Positions 44,653 to 64,000 of a stretch of 64,000 nt of DNA are shown here, piece by piece. Below the pieces are notes generated by a model. It was not told where the DNA came from. It ran no database searches and saw only the letters and a program-made list of their open reading frames with translations. Where the stretch lies: positions 186,001 to 250,000 of the forward strand of contig JALIZF010001396.1 of the NCBI GenBank assembly GCA_029948255.1. Reading direction: 5' to 3'. Position numbers and translations under genes: made by a program. The stretch is from Telmatactis stephensoni. Its lineage: Eukaryota; Cnidaria; Anthozoa; Actiniaria; Isophelliidae. Position 1 is the stretch's first letter, and each line of letters begins with the position of its first letter.

Positions 44653-45767
44653 CCACCACTACCATTTACCTGATAAGATAACTGGACAGATGCTGATATT
44701 GCCATCAACAAATTTATCGTCATGATTAGTGAATTCATTACACTTCAGTTGCAGTTTTTCTTGAAACACAAAATGTCGGGTTGCATTAATAAAATCCTTG
44801 AAATGTTTTGGTCCATACAGGTCAAGATTAGTTCTGCCATTGTCCCTCAAAGTCATAGCCATTCCAGGAAGTCCACCAGTACATTCCCATGATATTCTTG
44901 TAAAGAATAGATTATTAAGTTTGTGGAACCTTAGTTTGTTTTCATTGAATAATCTTTGAGTTCCTTCACCACAGTTGAACAAATACCTATAAGAAACAGT
45001 ATTAAATATCTAATGCACCTATTATATTACAGAGGAGTGCATTTGAGTGTTTAATGACAACATTTCGCACGTTTGTTTTGACAGTTTGAACGTGCTGTTA
45101 TTACACTAAATGTCAAGTGTTGTTAGGGGGTGGAGTCAACATTTGATCGCTAATTATACACGTTCAGAAGTTCTCATGGAACATTACAAATCTTCAAACT
45201 GTTCAAAATGTCGCAAGTCAAAAATCAAATTATCCCACAATTATTATTCAAACATGCACTCTGCTGTAAAGTTAAGATGGTAGGGGAAGGGGGCAGATGT
45301 AGTACGGGACAAGATTTGAACATCCATGCTGGCACGTGGATAGGGAATTTGATTGTCATTTCTTCCCAAAGAGAGAGGTAATATTTGATTTTAGTCCAAA
45401 ACATTTTATCAACATTGATAGATGCATAAAAATAAAGTTGATTGTGTCAAAAATTTGCATCTACAATAATCTAAGTTCTTTTAGGGTTTATGTCAGTTGT
45501 GTTAAGAGAAATATTAAGTGAAAGAACAGTTTATTGTAGGGGAAGGGTGGAAGGTACAGTTAGGACCTGCACAGGTCAGCTAGGGATACAAAGACCGACA
45601 CTCAACCAACTAAGCCAACCGGCGGGGATTTGTGTAAGTGATGAGGTTGTGTACCTGATTAGGTATTACCTTTGAGCGTCCGTAAACAGGAGAAAAGAAG
45701 GAGTTGTATCTATGGAATCACTTCCAACAACTTGCAAGTAAACTTTGTTGTTCATCGCTGAAGCCAT
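37018..45767 (-). CDS. ELAC2: ELAC2, long-form tRNase Z (zinc phosphodiesterase)
   Basis: Removes 3' trailers from precursor tRNAs. Complete 13-exon model: 45767-45670, 44986-44670, 44494-44259, 43633-43428, 43058-42914, 42469-42012, 40488-40350, 39995-39954, 39779-39679, 38714-38645, 38216-38096, 37839-37616, 37164-37018. Total 2304 nt, 767 residues (human about 826), all phases consistent. The N-terminal half has [18 protein letters not shown], a degenerate metal site and the PKGP flexible-arm motif. The C-terminal half has [17 protein letters not shown], the zinc motif SHIHADHH split before LG, SGDT, IHEAT and [11 protein letters not shown] 45767 is the first Met after an in-frame TGA. No mitochondrial presequence is evident, so an upstream exon or a nuclear-only form is possible. 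Introns carry several mobile elements and a 275-bp tetranucleotide array. Confidence 0.95.
38759..38899. repeat. Intronic hairpin repeat
   Basis: CTGGTCCCAGAGGCTTTCCT at the left is complemented at the right (AGGAAAGCCTCTGGGACCAG), with the arms continuing through TACGATTT. It lies in an ELAC2 intron. Confidence 0.75.
39131..39524 (+). mobile_element. G/C-capped spaced-motif element, CCTTTTAGGGGT type
   Basis: ACCCGGGGG at the left and a C run plus GGG at the right; flanks ACCTCCC and ACCTCCT differ at one base. The motif TACCTTTTAGGGG recurs about five times. The subterminal pair GGGATGCTTGTCG / CGACAAGCATCCC is inverted. Different in sequence from the 17623/18123/27502 group but built the same way. 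Lies in an ELAC2 intron. Confidence 0.65.
40973..41189. mobile_element. MITE with TTAGGGACTGG ends
   Basis: TTAGGGACTGGTCATTATTT at the left is complemented at the right (AATAATGTCCAGTCCCTAA). Internal G-rich and C-rich runs also pair (GGGGGCTGGTGCAAAT / ATTTGCACCAGCCCCC). ELAC2 intron. Confidence 0.65.
41296..41425 (-). mobile_element. MITE, AGAGNAGATTTCRTATGA family (ELAC2 intron)
   Basis: The right end ACAGTCATATGAAATCTGCT and interior match the copy at 34795-34935. The left end is decayed (TGAGTTTGAAATGGACTGCA). Confidence 0.5.
41429..41762 (+). mobile_element. Hairpin element K
   Basis: Arms of about 75 bp (for example GGAATTGTAAGAAGACGAGA and complement) surround the loop CACGAGGCGTAGCCGAGTG at 41512-41530. 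A TTTTATAAAAT segment and the end CCAATCAGAGCATGCGTTAT follow. The arms are unrelated to element H, but the loop and the outer end are shared. Confidence 0.7.
41838..41992 (+). mobile_element. MITE, AGAGNAGATTTCRTATGA family (ELAC2 intron, full ends)
   Basis: AGAGCAGATTTCATATGAGT at the left and CAGTCATACGAAATCTGCT at the right are inverted. Interior shares TCTATAAAAGCATTCAA with the neighbouring copy at 41296. Confidence 0.65.
43962..44236. repeat. (GTGA)n microsatellite, about 69 perfect units
   Basis: An uninterrupted 275-bp tetranucleotide array within the ELAC2 intron that follows the exon 44494-44259. On the gene's strand it is (TCAC)n starting 22 nt after the 5' splice site. Impure GAATGAAT repeats flank it at 43660-43960. 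Confidence 0.95.
45055..45255 (-). repeat. Dispersed repeat, inverted copy
   Basis: Reverse-oriented relative of the repeats at 4355 and 11090, with GGGTGGAGTCAACATTTGAT and CTTCAAACTGTTCAAAATG. Lies in the first ELAC2 intron. Confidence 0.55.
45575..45640 (-). other. tRNA-like fragment
   Basis: The minus strand reads GGTTGGCTTAGTTGGTTGAG, resembling the first half of a tRNA with an A box. No B box or cloverleaf completes it, so it is probably a SINE head. Confidence 0.35.
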
Positions 45768-46189
45768 GGAAAACTTGGCGACCTTTTCCTCTAGTCATAT
45801 AAAGCGCCTAAGAAGTAATTTGTGTATATACATGGTGCTTGGAGCTAAATGAGGAGCAATGGAAGATAAATAAAGAAGAAAATGTAGCAAACTTCACTCC
45901 AGGCTGTGCATGTGAGCCGCCATTTTCGTCAAAATACACAGGAATCCCAAAGATGTATTTACTTCTGCAGTGTCTTGGGCTTCCTGTTTTACAAAGTGGA
46001 GATTTAGGTAGCGACTCCATGTAAGGACGACTTCTAATGTCCTGAGGTTTATAAGGGCATATCATAGTCCGTCGCGTAGTGTCCTGACGAACTACATACT
46101 TAGTGAGGACAACTTGTATTGTCCTGAGCTTACTTAGTGAGGACAACTTCCATTGTCCTGAGCTTTTGTGATGGTGCGCAATACAATAC

Positions 46190-46860
46190 GTGTACCTAAA
46201 GTAGATGTAGCGATTGTAGTTAGTGTAGCACTTGTAGTAAGTGTAGTGTCTGTAGCAGGGGTTGTACTAGTAGTAGGAGTAGGTGAAGTGGTTGTAGTTG
46301 GTGTAGCACTCGTTGTAGGTGTAGTATCTGCAGTACCTGTAGTATCTGTAGTAGCCCTAGTACAGTAGTTCCCACAGTAGGTGTAGTACTTGTAGTAGGT
46401 GTAGTTTCTGTAGTTCGTGTAGTACTTGTAGTATCTGTAGCACGTGTAGCATCTGTAGTACGTGTAGTACCTGTACATGTAGCACATGTAGTAGGAAGGC
46501 TGTGTACTTGTAGTAGGTGTAGTATTTGTAGTAGGTGTAGTATTTGTAGTAGGTGTAGTGGTTGTAGTTGGTGTGGCACACATGGTAAGCGTAGTAGCAG
46601 CAGTATACTGCTACTACGCAGTATACTATGTTGTGTGGTGTAGTATCTATAGTGCCTGTAGTAGGTGTTATACCTGTACTGTAGTTCCAGTAGTACATGT
46701 AGTACCTGTAGTCAGTGTAGTATCTGTAGCACCTGTTGTAGGGTGTAGTATCTATAATATATGCAGTACCTGTAGTATTGGTGTTATAGTGCAAGTAGTT
46801 AGTGTAGTACATATAGTACCTATATCTGTAGTATGTGTAGTGCCTGTAGTAGGTGTTTGA
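46190..46860. repeat. Degenerate GTAGTA/TGTAGT satellite
   Basis: About 670 bp built from TGTAGT, GTAGTAGGTG and GTAGTACCTG variants with a loose 3-base period. All six frames are unusually open here, which creates spurious Thr/Pro-, Tyr- and Val-rich reading frames. It lies about 420 bp upstream of the ELAC2 start codon. Confidence 0.85.
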
Positions 46861-48068
46861 CGTCATCAGTGCGTCTGTTAGAGTACAGACTCCCAGAAAA
46901 ATGGAATCTAGAGAAGATTAAATAATTTGTACTTGAAAAAATAGGCGTAAAAGTGTGCATGTTTTTGTAATCAAAGTTGTCATCAACATCTTGTGTCTGG
47001 GCCTTCAGGAATAATGTAACCTTTTGGTTTTGTGGCATTAGAGGACCCTGCAACACCGATAAACAAAGACCCCACAATGGGGAACCGTATAGCAACTCTT
47101 CTTATCTATGTAAGTTGAATTCTTTCATTGGAAAGACTCGATTCATTTAGTTCAACTATATATAAGAAACGGAGACTCTGCGCGCGCCATTATAAAAACC
47201 ATAATGTGCATGTGCCCCCTCTACATATGGGCTATTTTTACGTCTCTCCTTCAGTTACCTTATAATTTTGCTAAAACTAGGCGTAATCATGATATTTCAC
47301 GATATTTTCTTGCCCTCGTGCCCAACTAGACTTGAAAATACAACTGATGAAACCTTAAGTGATAAAGTTTATTACTGCGGTTTTCGATATTCTGCGAACG
47401 GCTGACCTTCAAACAGTCCGTTGGAATTTGGTTATTCGCTTCCGCCCACCTCAACAAAACATTAAAAAATTAATACTAAAAGTTCTTAAAATCCCACCAA
47501 ATGACCAAGTAAGATATTTAGACAATATATATTAGCTATATTATCATTTTGGTATTAAAAGTTCTTCGTATTAGTGATTTTTACTTTTGATTGACAGAAG
47601 CAAAAACGCAAATTAGCGGTTGGCATTTGAAAGTCAGAGTTCGCAGAATGTCGAAATTCGCAGTAAATCTCTAAATGAACAATTTTCAGTTGAGTTAAGA
47701 TATTTGTAAACAAGATACTTAACTTTGCTGACATTTCAAATCTTCGCCCTTTGTCTGGATTAATCATCGAGATCTGCTTTAGGACTACTCTTAAATAGCA
47801 AATGTGATTACCAGTTGCAAACCTTCAATCATCCAGCAGTAGAAAATGAAGATCCATACTAAAATACAGCATAACTTCTTCACGTTACAAAGGAGCTCAA
47901 TGGACCTAAAATACATATTGTTAACGCAACTTTGTTGATCTTTCTTCAAAATACTCGCGCCGATTTTGATTGGTTCCTCTATGTCCCCAAGGATTTGGGA
48001 CAAACATATTAGCATCATAATGAACTTCGCCGAATAGACTACCCCAATTAGACATTAAAATTATTAAG

Positions 48069-48290
48069 TGTCTAGGTAGCGCAGCGGTCTAAGGTGATAT
48101 CTAAAGGTATGGATTAGGGTCCGGATATCGTCTCCCTCCCTGGCCTTCGGGCCAAGACAACTGTTTTATGTAGCACCGGGATAGCGTGGATGGGGCCGAA
48201 ATCTTCATCCGTAACGTAAGTCGATTCGATGTCTCAGCTTCCTTGAATGTCTCGGGAGAATCGTCCCATAATTTAATTTTTCCTTTTTTA
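48069..48290 (+). mobile_element. Possible tRNA-derived SINE
   Basis: The head TCTAGGTAGCGCAGCGGTCT resembles a tRNA A-box region. The following 200 bp is unique here, and the B box is weak. Confidence 0.4.
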
Positions 48291-49002
48291 TTTTTCAGTT
48301 AAATAATCATTTCTACTTTGTGTCCGGGGGGTGCATATCTAACAGGTTCGAGACGTGTCGGGGGCGAATCCTTTTTCTTTTTTCTTTTTTCGCTCTTTTT
48401 CTAGAACTTTTTCTTTTTTTACCTGAATATCCTGACTACTTATTGTCTTGCTACAGATACTGATGTTTTTACCTTTACTTTTTAATTATTTAATTTTTGG
48501 ATCGTTCATTAATATATTGCATGAGATTGATTAATATTCATGATTATTAAAATATGGATATCGTTTAATTTCTCTATATTTCCTAAATGTGCGATTGAAT
48601 ATCGTGCGTTTTTTATGCGTTTTGCAATTGTCCCGGCCGCTAAACAATTGCCAAGTTAATCAGGACACTATTTCTTAAAGTTTAAATTCAAGCAAAAGGC
48701 ATATTTTTGGCTTGTGTATACTGTATAAACCGTTCATCCAGCTGGGTAAACAGTCGCACGAAACTCCTGGCTACTCCCCTGATAGACCTGGATTCCCCTC
48801 ACTCTTTTTGGGAACTTTTACGGAAACAGTCGAGTCGTTACCGAGATTTAAAAAACATATTGGGGAAGTTTGTAAAAAAAGACAAGATTGAAGGATAAAG
48901 ATTATAGAAATAGATTAAAAAAAAAAAATGAAAAAGAAAAGTTAAAAAACTGCAAGTGGCATGGTTGATCCGAAAACCTGTAACATACATATTCAAAATA
49001 CT

Positions 49003-49692
49003 CCCGGGGGGGGGGGGGGGTACTCCCATATATATTTGCGCGCTATACGGGTTTTTGGCCCTGCTGTCTTAAACAGGGTATACATTTTACCCAAAATTGT
49101 CTTAAACAGGATCTATAATTCTGAAAATAACGAAATCGCAAGCCATATCATGTTTTTGTGTAAAATACTCCAAAAAGCGCTTGACCGTGCGAGATATCGT
49201 AATGGACTGCTCTGTTATCTCTTTCGCAGCTGTTTTTCGTCTCATTAAAAGGACACTACAATCGGCGCCTTTTTAAATGACACACTTGTGGAAGAAAATG
49301 ACCTATCTTACTAAATTTGTCCTCACTGGCAACTGAGTTTGTTTAATTCAGTCATTCCCCCTCCCCCTATTCAATGTTGAAGTGAGAAAAGTCTCCCACC
49401 CTAGAATCTGACTAGTGGACAACATTTCTTAGGGGGCGAGGGGGAAAAAGTCACAATTCATAAACGTAGAATTTTGACCATTTTTTTGAAAGTGTGTCAA
49501 TTCAAAAAGGCGCCGGCCGATTGTAGCCCGTTACGTATCTTAAATAGGGTCGATTTTTTTCTCATTCGTCTTGAACAGGGTATGATTTTTTCACTTTCGA
49601 GTGTCTTAAACAGGGTCAGGTTTCTAGGATTTAACTCCGGTGGCACACCCCTATCCAAAACAGAGTTGAGTACCCCCCCCCCCCCCCCCCGG
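49003..49692 (+). mobile_element. Large G/C-capped spaced-motif element, CTTAAACAGGGT type
   Basis: CCCGGGG plus a G run then TACTCCCATATATATTTG at the left; a C run plus GG at the right. AAAATACT flanks both ends (48995-49002 and 49693-49700). TCTTAAACAGGGT or close variants recur about six times. The middle segment (about 49240-49530) contains an inverted pair AATCGGCGCC / GGCGCCGGCCGATT. Non-coding. Confidence 0.65.
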
Positions 49693-50244
49693 AAAATACT
49701 CCAACTATAAATTCTGTATATTTGATTTATTGACCATTATTTCAGTCTATGTACAGTGGTATTTACACCTTAGCAACAGGTAGCAGTTACATTCTCAATG
49801 ATCATGTGTCTTTCATGTATTTCATTTTGTAAGTCATTTAATTCTGTGAAAAACAGGTTTCTTCATTGTTATTAAAACTTGGTCATAAAAGATCCCAATG
49901 TCTATGCAAACAAAAACAAACAAACAAAAAAAAGCCTGTCTTAGACTAAATGTGTTATTTATACAAACAGGTTTGCCTCTTATCCAAGTCGCAGCTACAT
50001 GTAAGATGTGCCTTATTTTTGCTCACATAAATGGACTTGTTTCATGTAAATGTACCTTTTTGTTGCGAACCAAAAGAAATTATTTATAAAACTTCTTGCC
50101 CAACCCATTTTGGCTATCTTAAATACACATTCCAACACTTTACATGTATAGTATAATTTGCACATAATGATTTAGCACAAATCAGCTCAAACTTCCTCTG
50201 CAATGTCTTACAACACTGCAGTTTTCCAAATTCTCCATATCATT

Positions 50245-52484
50245 TTAAGATTTTTCAGCTTTTATTAATGACTCCAGTTCTTTACTCCTTTGTTGATCAA
50301 TTACTTCTAGCTCTCGTATTTTCTGAAAAAATTGAATAATGAATTCTTAATTAGTAATTAAAAAAAGAAAATCTTGAAAAATAATTATCTGAACAAGAAA
50401 AGATTAAAGAGCATAATTTACACATTATTGTTCAACAAACAGTGAGTCTGTACTATCAGGATTTTGTTGGCAATTGCAGACTCAAACAATGGCTGCTTTC
50501 ATTGGATAAGTGCCTAAAGCCTGGTTTTCACAAGTAACAAAAGAAGCAGAAGCAACATATGCAGGCTCAGTAAAGGTGAGAAAGGCTATACACTGAGTTT
50601 GTATATGTTGCTTTGACTTCTGCTTCATGAAAACCAGGCACATAATATATTGTACAAATAATAATAGAACTATTTGGATTAATTACCTGGGATATTTCTG
50701 TGTTGATGATGGTCCTATACTGGTCTCCTTTTCCAGCTGACTCCATTTCCTCCAAAAACTGTTTTCTGTCTTCAATCTCTTCAAGAACTAGAAACAATAT
50801 ATTTATTCAAAATTAGGATATTGTAACAGAACATAACTGGTACATATATGTGCAAATTTGCCAATCTGACTGTTTAATATATATTACTGTACCTTCATCA
50901 AACCTGTCAGGTTCTGGTTTTGGTGGGGGTTTCTTATCATTAAGTTTTTTGGGTTTTGGATTATCTTCAATATTTTTTGCATATTCTCCATAAGCCATCA
51001 CATTTTGTAATCGTCTTTTATCAGTGTCTGTTATTTTTTCTGTTCAACAAAATTTATAAAATGTCTATCAATAATTATTATTACAATTATCAAATAATAT
51101 TTTGATCTGTTCTAGCTTCTCCCACAAAACTTATTTTACAGGACACAGCCCTTCTCCAAAATGATTGTATCAGGAGCAAATGGTGTACTTCTTGTCCAAC
51201 TCAAATATCCTCCCTCCATCCTTTCATAAGTCTTTTATTTTGAAAGGAAAATTGAGTGTTTGATCAGAAATCACTTATGCTATTTAACAGGGTTTTCTTC
51301 ACTTTTCACTTTCGTACAATATGATTTCTTAGCCAGTAAACATTTCATACTTCCAGGTAATGGCACAAATGTGTCAACTTTCTGTCCTTCTTCAATCTTC
51401 TTGATAACATCTTTTCTTCTTTTGCCTCCTGATCCCAAATGCCTGGCATTTAAAACCTTGGGAAGAGGTTTGCTTGCTGGTGATGGTCTTTGGGGTTGTT
51501 TACTTCTGCTAGTTGTGGGGTTAACAGAAGTTGGTAAAGGCTGACCCTCTATAAAACAAATCAATCAATCAATAAACAAACAAACAAGCAAATAAATGAT
51601 TTTGGCAAAACTTGGGTGTGCTTATTGTCAAACTTTTAAGATCAATATACAACATTTATGCCGAGAAAAAGATGATAACCAACCAGGAATGTCACCAAAA
51701 GAGCTGCAACAATTCTCCGAAAAACTTTGTAAAAAAAGGTCAAGTTTTGTGTGAATTTTGATTAAAAACTTTTAACTGTAGGCAGTGACGTTTTGCTTTT
51801 TATTTTGTTCTTTGACAGTTGGTATATAACAAAACACTTATTGACTGGGACCTCGGGAAAGCTGTTTCCCTTGGTCCCAGTCAATAAGTGTTAAATAATT
51901 TGAGAGAAATTCATTTATTATAAATGATATAAACAAAGATGACATTAATTTAGCTTCAATCCTTACTTGATAATTTGTCATTGAGTTGTCTTCGTTGAAA
52001 ATTAGTTAATTTTGATTCTTCCATCATCACTGTGTTAACAATAAAATTGATAAAATTATCAGCACAGTGTATTTACTTTTCCCCCTTCTCTCCCCCCCCC
52101 CCCCCCCCCCCCTAAACCAACGTTCTAGCTGGCAAACCCTTCTCTGACCTCTCTGAACACATTTTGTTTGAAATAAAAATGTTCAGATTGCAATCATTTT
52201 TCGATCCTCATAAGTGAGATTTCTAAAAAGTAAAGGACTATGTCGGCATAATGCTTGCAACGAGTTCAACGAATAAGCTTTTTAGCTAGCTTGTGTCACA
52301 TCCAAGTCGGTTTTCCCCTTCACTGCAGTTCTCGTTTACTACTGTTGTACTTTCCTAAATACAAACAAAACCATAGCAATTTCATCTTAGTACCTTTTAA
52401 CAGTTGCTGGGTCTCTTGACTTACTGGGGCGGCTTGTGTGCTCCAAATTCCTCCCTTAGCAACGGGTTGTCGTTTGGCCGCCAT
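50245..52484 (-). CDS. C22orf23: UPF0193 (EVG1) family protein, C22orf23-like
   Basis: Six exons: 52484-52394, 52029-51967, 51548-51351, 51039-50893, 50787-50687, 50322-50245. Total 678 nt, 225 residues, close to the roughly 217-residue human protein. It starts MAAKRQPVAKGGIW. Family blocks are MMEESKLTNFQRRQL, KGQPLP, MAYGEYAKN, EEIEDRKQFLEEME, GKGDQYRTIINTEISQ and KIRELEVIDQQRSKELE. All junctions have GT-AG sites and agree in phase. A basic Pro/Ser-rich middle probably is disordered; the C-terminal third is likely helical or coiled coil. Molecular function is unknown. It is head-to-head with CEP131, about 560 bp between start codons. Confidence 0.88.
50515..50640. repeat. Intronic inverted repeat
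   Basis: AAAGCCTGGTTTTCACAAG with AGAAGCAGAAGCAACATATG at the left, and CATATGTTGCTTTGACTTCT..CATGAAAACCAGGC at the right. MITE-like, in the last UPF0193 intron. Confidence 0.6.
51835..51892. repeat. Short perfect hairpin
   Basis: ACACTTATTGACTGGGACC is complemented by GGTCCCAGTCAATAAGTGT, with GGGAAAGC..TTTCCC inside. In a UPF0193 intron. Confidence 0.75.
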
Positions 52485-53045
52485 CTTGGATACCGTCCTT
52501 CGGTCTCGACTTCGAGACAGTATATTAATCAAAATAAACACAGAATGACGTTTTTTCTCGATTGATGCTCAATATCTAGTTGGTGATGCTTTCTTCTACT
52601 AATTTAATGAGCCTGAAAGGCTAAAATTGAAAGTTTTCACTAAGATGGTGAGAGCTTTTCACTGACAAGTTTTCAAACTAGTCTAGTTTGGGTTTCCTGC
52701 GTTGAGACAGGAAGCCCAAGTTTAACCTGTCGTATTTTTGAAAACAAATGCTAAGAAACTCCTAGAAAATCGAATTGGAATACAATTGTTTATATATAAT
52801 TCATAGGAACTCAATTTATTTTACAAGAAACGAAAATTGATTATTTTATTATATTTTTCTCCTTGTGAAGAATTCCTATGGGTTACCTGTGGTGCCAAGC
52901 GATTCGCGCGCTTGTCGCTTACCAACTAATGGCGTCCAAGGGTGATGAAAACACTCAGTTTTTTATTCAGTTTTTTCCTCGTTAAAATAACTAAAAAGTT
53001 GCTAAAATAATAAGTTAAGTCTTGATAATCTTGATAACAAGCACA
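52485..53045. promoter_or_regulatory. Likely shared divergent promoter, UPF0193 / CEP131
   Basis: 561 bp separate the two start codons, and no other gene lies between. It contains a short hairpin (52686-52727: TTTGGGTTTCCTG / CAGGAAGCCCAA) and one degenerate GGTTACC..TGGTGCC site. No TATA or perfect X-box is seen in this interval. Promoter role is inferred from position only. Confidence 0.5.
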
Positions 53046-63503
<10,458 letters not shown>

Positions 63504-63544
63504 GTGCTCGATATAACATAAACGTTACAATCGACAACAATTTC

Positions 63545-64000
63545 AAACACGTATATAGGGTGCTCGATGCTTGGTTCGGAGTACTCAAAAGAAAAGAAAA
63601 GGGAGACAAGAGAAGGGAAAGGAACGGGAAGGGAAGGGAAGGGGAAAGGAACAGGAAATACTTGAATTGTTACTGGTATAAAAGTACACCAGAAAATTTC
63701 ATACACGTTAATATTAGGTCTTCGATACTTGGTTTGAATACTCAAAAGAAAACAGAGAAAAGGACAGAGAAGAGAAGGGAATGGAACGAGAAGGGAAGGG
63801 AAAGGAACGAGAAATACTTGAATAGTCACTGGCATAAACGAATGCCACCAGAAAATTTCATACACGTTAATATTAGGTGTTCGATACTTGATTCGGGTAT
63901 TCAAAAGAAAAAAGAGAAGGAAAGAGAAGAGAAGGGAAAGGAACGGGAAGAGAAGCGAAGCGAAGGGAAGAAGAAACATGTACGCACTACATACAACATG
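63545..64000. repeat. ~157-bp tandem repeat with purine-rich half
   Basis: Three units, each with ACACGTTAATATTAGGTSTTCGATACTTG-like sequence (starting near 63548, 63705 and 63863), AYTCAAAAGAAAA, then a long GGGAAGGGAAAGGAACGAGAAG purine tract. The array runs off the window and is probably intronic in CEP131. Confidence 0.8.

Larger units (their letters stand above)
46870..50244. other. Intergenic between ELAC2 and UPF0193 gene
   Basis: No gene supported. It contains a SINE-like segment (48069-48290) and a 690-bp G/C-capped element (49003-49692). A small frame at 48707-48898 has no family match I recognise. Confidence 0.5.

Noticed and set aside
45808..46146. Basic N-terminal frame starting MSSLSKLRTIQVV as a mitochondrial presequence exon for ELAC2
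   Set aside because: It is in a different frame from ELAC2, no clear donor joins it, and the region has small GTCCTGAG repeats. Kept only as something to test.
46134..46866. Thr/Pro-, Tyr- and Val-rich reading frames on both strands
   Set aside because: All arise from the GTAGTA satellite; no codon bias, splice context or homologous domain.

Overview
This is animal (metazoan) nuclear DNA, most likely from an anthozoan cnidarian such as a stony coral. The genes have many GT-AG introns, the DNA is AT-rich and packed with small mobile elements and microsatellites, and there is a local expansion of Ly6/uPAR (LU, three-finger) surface-protein genes beside three conserved eukaryotic genes. The cnidarian assignment is inference. 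All exon models below were built by eye from splice sites, reading phase and family similarity. For the intact models the coding exons sum to a multiple of three.

Region 1 (1-31.1 kb, minus strand) is a tandem LU cluster. At its left end are three single-domain loci made of a signal-peptide exon plus one LU exon: 2264-2898 (frameshifted), 6135-6889 (intact, with a Ser/Ala/Thr stalk) and 9541-10127 (one nonsense codon). Next come three larger loci (11936-14238, 17109-19310, 22285-26198). In these, exons that look like separate short genes chain together through phase-1 splice sites. They predict GPI-anchored proteins with two, or in the third locus three, LU domains. A further intact single-domain gene lies at 30397-31078. 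Region 2 (33.5-36.1 kb, plus strand) holds one divergent LU gene whose domain is split by an intron.

Region 3 (37.0-45.8 kb, minus) is a complete 13-exon ELAC2 gene (tRNase Z long form). Region 4 (50.2-63.5 kb) is a divergent pair: a complete 6-exon UPF0193/EVG1 (C22orf23-like) gene on the minus strand and, about 560 bp away, the first 16 coding exons of CEP131/AZI1 on the plus strand, running off the right edge.

The most unusual content is mobile. A set of short non-coding elements is capped by CCCGGGG...CCCCGGG homopolymer ends, carries a short motif repeated at irregular spacing, and is flanked by 7-bp target duplications. Empty or uninterrupted sites are present in this same window for two insertions. 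Other notable structures are a 1.8-kb near-perfect palindrome bounded by TTAA inside CEP131, two hairpin families that share the same 19-bp loop sequence, tRNA-derived SINEs, several MITEs with target duplications, and long tetranucleotide arrays.
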